NCBI GenBank assembly: GCA_963678675.1 | Contig: OY783193.1 | Location: 5,897,501-5,961,500, forward strand | Source of the DNA: Xiphydria camelus | Taxonomy: Eukaryota > Arthropoda > Insecta > Hymenoptera > Xiphydriidae | Direction of reading: 5' to 3' | Length of the DNA: 64,000 bases | Shown here: positions 61,127 through 64,000 of the stretch, one piece after another | Layout: the number at the start of each line of letters is the position of its first letter | Position numbering within the stretch: position 1 is the first letter of the stretch | Program-made: the position numbers and the translations under genes | Notes under the pieces: model-generated | What the model saw: the letters and a program-made list of their open reading frames with translations, nothing else | What the model was told of the DNA's origin: nothing | Databases searched by the model: none

Positions 61127-63592
61127 TTAGTTCTCATGTACAGACTTAAGTTCCTTGATTTGCTTGATCAGGTAAGCCTTTTCATCGTTAAACTGTTCGT
61201 CCTCTGAGCGATCCGTATGGAAGCGTGTCAGGAACTCTATCAATTTCTCTTGATTGCGAAGTAGAATATCCAGAATTGGTTTTGGTTTGTTTGGATTGGC
61301 AACGAATACCTGTAATTGGCAAACGAGAAGTATGTAAGCGCAATTTGAAGATAGAACTAATTTGATTTCTATGTTAAAGCTTCGAAAAACTCGATTCGTA
61401 TGCACGGATAAACCCAGCTCAACTAATAGCACAATGAGTCTCCAGTTTTCTGACTTTTTCGGCTTTTTCCGACGTTGCTCTTCTTCTACAACTCGTAGTT
61501 TTTTAACTAATTAATAATTGCTCCTTCCGCTAATTCCTACGTATAGCTTACAGGTCTGGCGTTTCTATTTCACATATTTTGAAAGCAAAAATAAAATTGC
61601 AGACAAGAGTTATAGCGCTTTTCGTCGGGTTGGGTACCTGTGACCCATGTGTACCGTTCTAGGGCTAAACTCGTAAACGTATAATGAATTAAATATTGTC
61701 TTGAAGTTAACTTTTGGAGCTGTGAGTTTAACAAGGTCGTGAGGTAGTGCACTAGTAGCCCTAATGAGTGGGTATCCAACAATCAATTTCTTCTCTATAA
61801 ACATTACTCGCCACCGCCCAATATCAGTCGCTCGTGTTTTTAATTTCAAGGTGACGAATAAGAAGAGAGCTACGATCTACTGTATTTTATATTGCAATAA
61901 AAACCTCTGAATCTTCATAATTTCTATGCAAAATTCTGATAGGATTCGTAACGGAATATACCGCTGTAAACTCTAAACTGTGTGTTATAAAGTAAATATA
62001 ATTCGCTTACTACTAAAAGCTATACTGCCCTTCTAAGCCAAAAAGGCGTATCTCAAGATTTGTTTCTTCTGAGATAGAACGCATTTTATGAATTCCTAGC
62101 GCTTACATAAATAAAGTTTTTTTTGGGGGGGGGGACATGATACAAATAAAATGACCTAAGAAAGTTATCATTGCATGAAGTATGCGATTTCCGTTAAACA
62201 CTGAGATACGTCTTTTTGGCTTAGAAGGGCAGTATAGTCGATTACAACTTGTTCTACTATGAATCTCATCATTGCAAGATCTTCCATACCCATTTGTAAT
62301 TGAATGAAAAGTAGTAATTACCTTAAATACGTGGAAAGCTTCAAATTGTATGTTGCGCGATTTTTCTTTCAGCATATTCATCATCAATTTTAAATTATCG
62401 GGATTCGAAATATACCGGGTCATAACCTGGAACATTAAATTAATCGCGATTACAATCACAAATACTACATTTTTATAGCAGATCCGTTAATTGGTTCGTA
62501 ATTCCTCGCGCATTATTTTTCTGGCGATCCTGAATTAATACGTACGGTAAAATTGTGTCTGTCCAGGAGGAGTTCTCCCAACAGTTTCAAGCTCTGTCTA
62601 CGGGTGACATAATTCTCTGAATTCAGTAACCTTTGATAGTGTGAGAAAACTTTATCGTAATTGACTTCTAAGAATTCAGCGCTGAGCATCTTATGTCTTG
62701 TAAGCAATTCCTGTAATCATCGTAAAAAGTTATTCATTCTCCCGATGATTCAGTTTCGAGGATATGTGCAGAAGTCGTATAACTTGCATGGACACGTTAC
62801 CTTAAATGTAGAGAAGGCATCTGAAGCAATATCGAACGTTGAAACTTCAACATATCTAAAGAAATTATAAAAGTCGTCCGAATAAATCATTATTTTAGCC
62901 AGTGCTTCGTATCTGGCGCACTCTCTCAACATTGTTCCACAATTCAGTGCGATATCCTGATGCTCGTAACTGCAACACGAAAAGATTGTCGTTCAATTTA
63001 CGGTATGAGTTTATTCATTTACCCGCTCGTAATTTCATTAATAACTTACCCAGACATAAGTGTAAATAATATTTCTGGTTTGGTGCATATGTATTCCACA
63101 GTCGGCGATCTCGTACCAATTTGCCTTCGTAGAATATTATTGAACACTTGAGCAACATCCTTCTTTCCCTAATAGAAACAAAAACAGAAAATAAGCAAGG
63201 GAGCACTCTGTCTCTGAAACAACAAACGATCTTTTTTGACCAAAATAGTTTTCAATGCTATCCATTTACCTCAAAATCTATACGACTTAGGTTTTGAACG
63301 AGGAGTAACAGCAAATTGCTGTTGTACAACTCTTGCGCCAGCTGAGCCACTACGATATCCGCCTGCGGTTCAGACTCCGCCGTACCATACAGCATATTCT
63401 TAATGTGGACGAGATTTTTGCTGACATCTTCCTGCGCCTGAAAGAGGAAGCTTTACATCATGGAGACAGCAAGATAACGCTGTGACGTACCTTCTCAACT
63501 TTCTTGTCGCCACGCTCCAACGCATTCACCGCCTCCTTCAGGGCTTTGACCACCTCAGCCGGGCTCTTTTGAGACTTTCCGAACAGAGGCAT
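61127..63592 (-). CDS. Mo25: Mo25 / CAB39 scaffold protein
   Basis: Seven minus-strand exons join in phase: 63592-63491, 63437-63270, 63168-63050, 62969-62801, 62710-62546, 62426-62322 and 61309-61127 (TAA), giving 336 residues, the usual family length (about 335-341). The start [20 protein letters not shown] is the typical Mo25 N-terminus. Family hallmarks follow in order: [107 protein letters not shown] and [20 protein letters not shown]. The protein is an all-helical ARM-like scaffold. It binds the pseudokinase STRAD and activates LKB1, and also activates GCK-type kinases such as the OSR1/SPAK and MST families. Conservation is so high that the identification is secure. Intron 6 is about 1.0 kb; the others are 53-110 bp. 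The gene is convergent with asp. Confidence 0.97.
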
Positions 63593-64000
63593 GATTTCTT
63601 ACAAGGCGCAAACCTTGTGGGACACATGTAAAAGTTACTTTCTTTGTACGTATCTGAACAAATCGATAGTGGATAGATTTCTTTATGATTTAGATGGCAA
63701 AAATGTAGGACGAAGATATCTGGAAAACCGTGAGAATAGCTGTGCAATGTGACGAACGCGAACCGCTGAACAATATTGCTATTATCAAACGATAACACTC
63801 AAACGAGATAATCAAAGAAACAAGAAAAAAAGATCAGATGATTCGTAATATTAGTCCCTCACAGGGAAAATGCGTACGAATATACAGATTAATTCTTTCG
63901 AGCAAAGCTGCACATCTTTACAAACAGTTGTACAAAGATCACCTTGTCCTTATCCCAAAACTTTGCTAAATTTCCTATTAGAGAAAGGACGGAGAATCTA
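63593..64000. promoter_or_regulatory. 5' flank of Mo25
   Basis: AT-rich DNA upstream of the Mo25 start codon, presumably 5' untranslated sequence and promoter. The minus-strand frame 63538-63798 overlaps exon 1 in another frame. No specific promoter motif can be named. Confidence 0.4.

Noticed and set aside
1..64000. CRISPR arrays, operons, ribosome binding sites, tRNA or rRNA genes
   Set aside because: The DNA is animal nuclear; I saw no tRNA-like cloverleaf, rRNA block or CRISPR-like regular spacing in reading both strands.

Overview
The window looks like nuclear DNA of an insect, probably hymenopteran and perhaps an ant. It has intron-containing genes with GT-AG introns, often only 75-300 bp. 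AT-rich intergenic DNA alternates with CpG-rich islands, small inverted-repeat elements are abundant, and the recognisable proteins are animal proteins. The taxon is an inference from composition and protein style, not from a search.

Layout. Positions 1 to about 28,200 hold no protein-coding gene I can support. This part is filled with inverted-repeat elements (MITE-like, several nested in one another), degenerate tandem repeats, CpG-rich blocks and a TC microsatellite interrupted by a 200-base N gap (25776-25975). From 28,210 to 32,019 (+) lies a multi-exon coiled-coil protein gene of unknown identity whose first coding exon I could not find. From 33,750 to 35,447 (-) is a one-exon gene for a secreted, cysteine-free, Arg/Tyr/Pro-rich protein that I do not recognise. 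About 100 bp upstream of it is a near-perfect inverted repeat. Positions 35.7-42.6 kb are intergenic.

The right-hand third is gene-dense. It holds an ITM2/BRI family BRICHOS membrane protein (42675-47130, +, five exons), an RSRC1-like SR-related splicing protein (49339-50305, -, four exons), abnormal spindle/ASPM (51744-59291, +, ten exons, 2176 residues) and Mo25/CAB39 (61127-63592, -, seven exons, 336 residues). RSRC1 and asp are head to head and probably share a promoter region; asp and Mo25 are convergent. All exon joins of these four genes were checked by hand for phase and splice consensus.

The genes do not form a pathway: asp acts at spindle poles, Mo25 scaffolds the LKB1/STRAD and GCK-type kinases, RSRC1 acts in splicing, and ITM2 in the secretory pathway. 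The most striking observations are a recent 309-bp in-frame tandem duplication inside the asp IQ-repeat exon (about 95% identical), MITEs nested in MITEs with readable TA target duplications, and the unrecognised secreted protein. I found no convincing previously undescribed multi-gene system.
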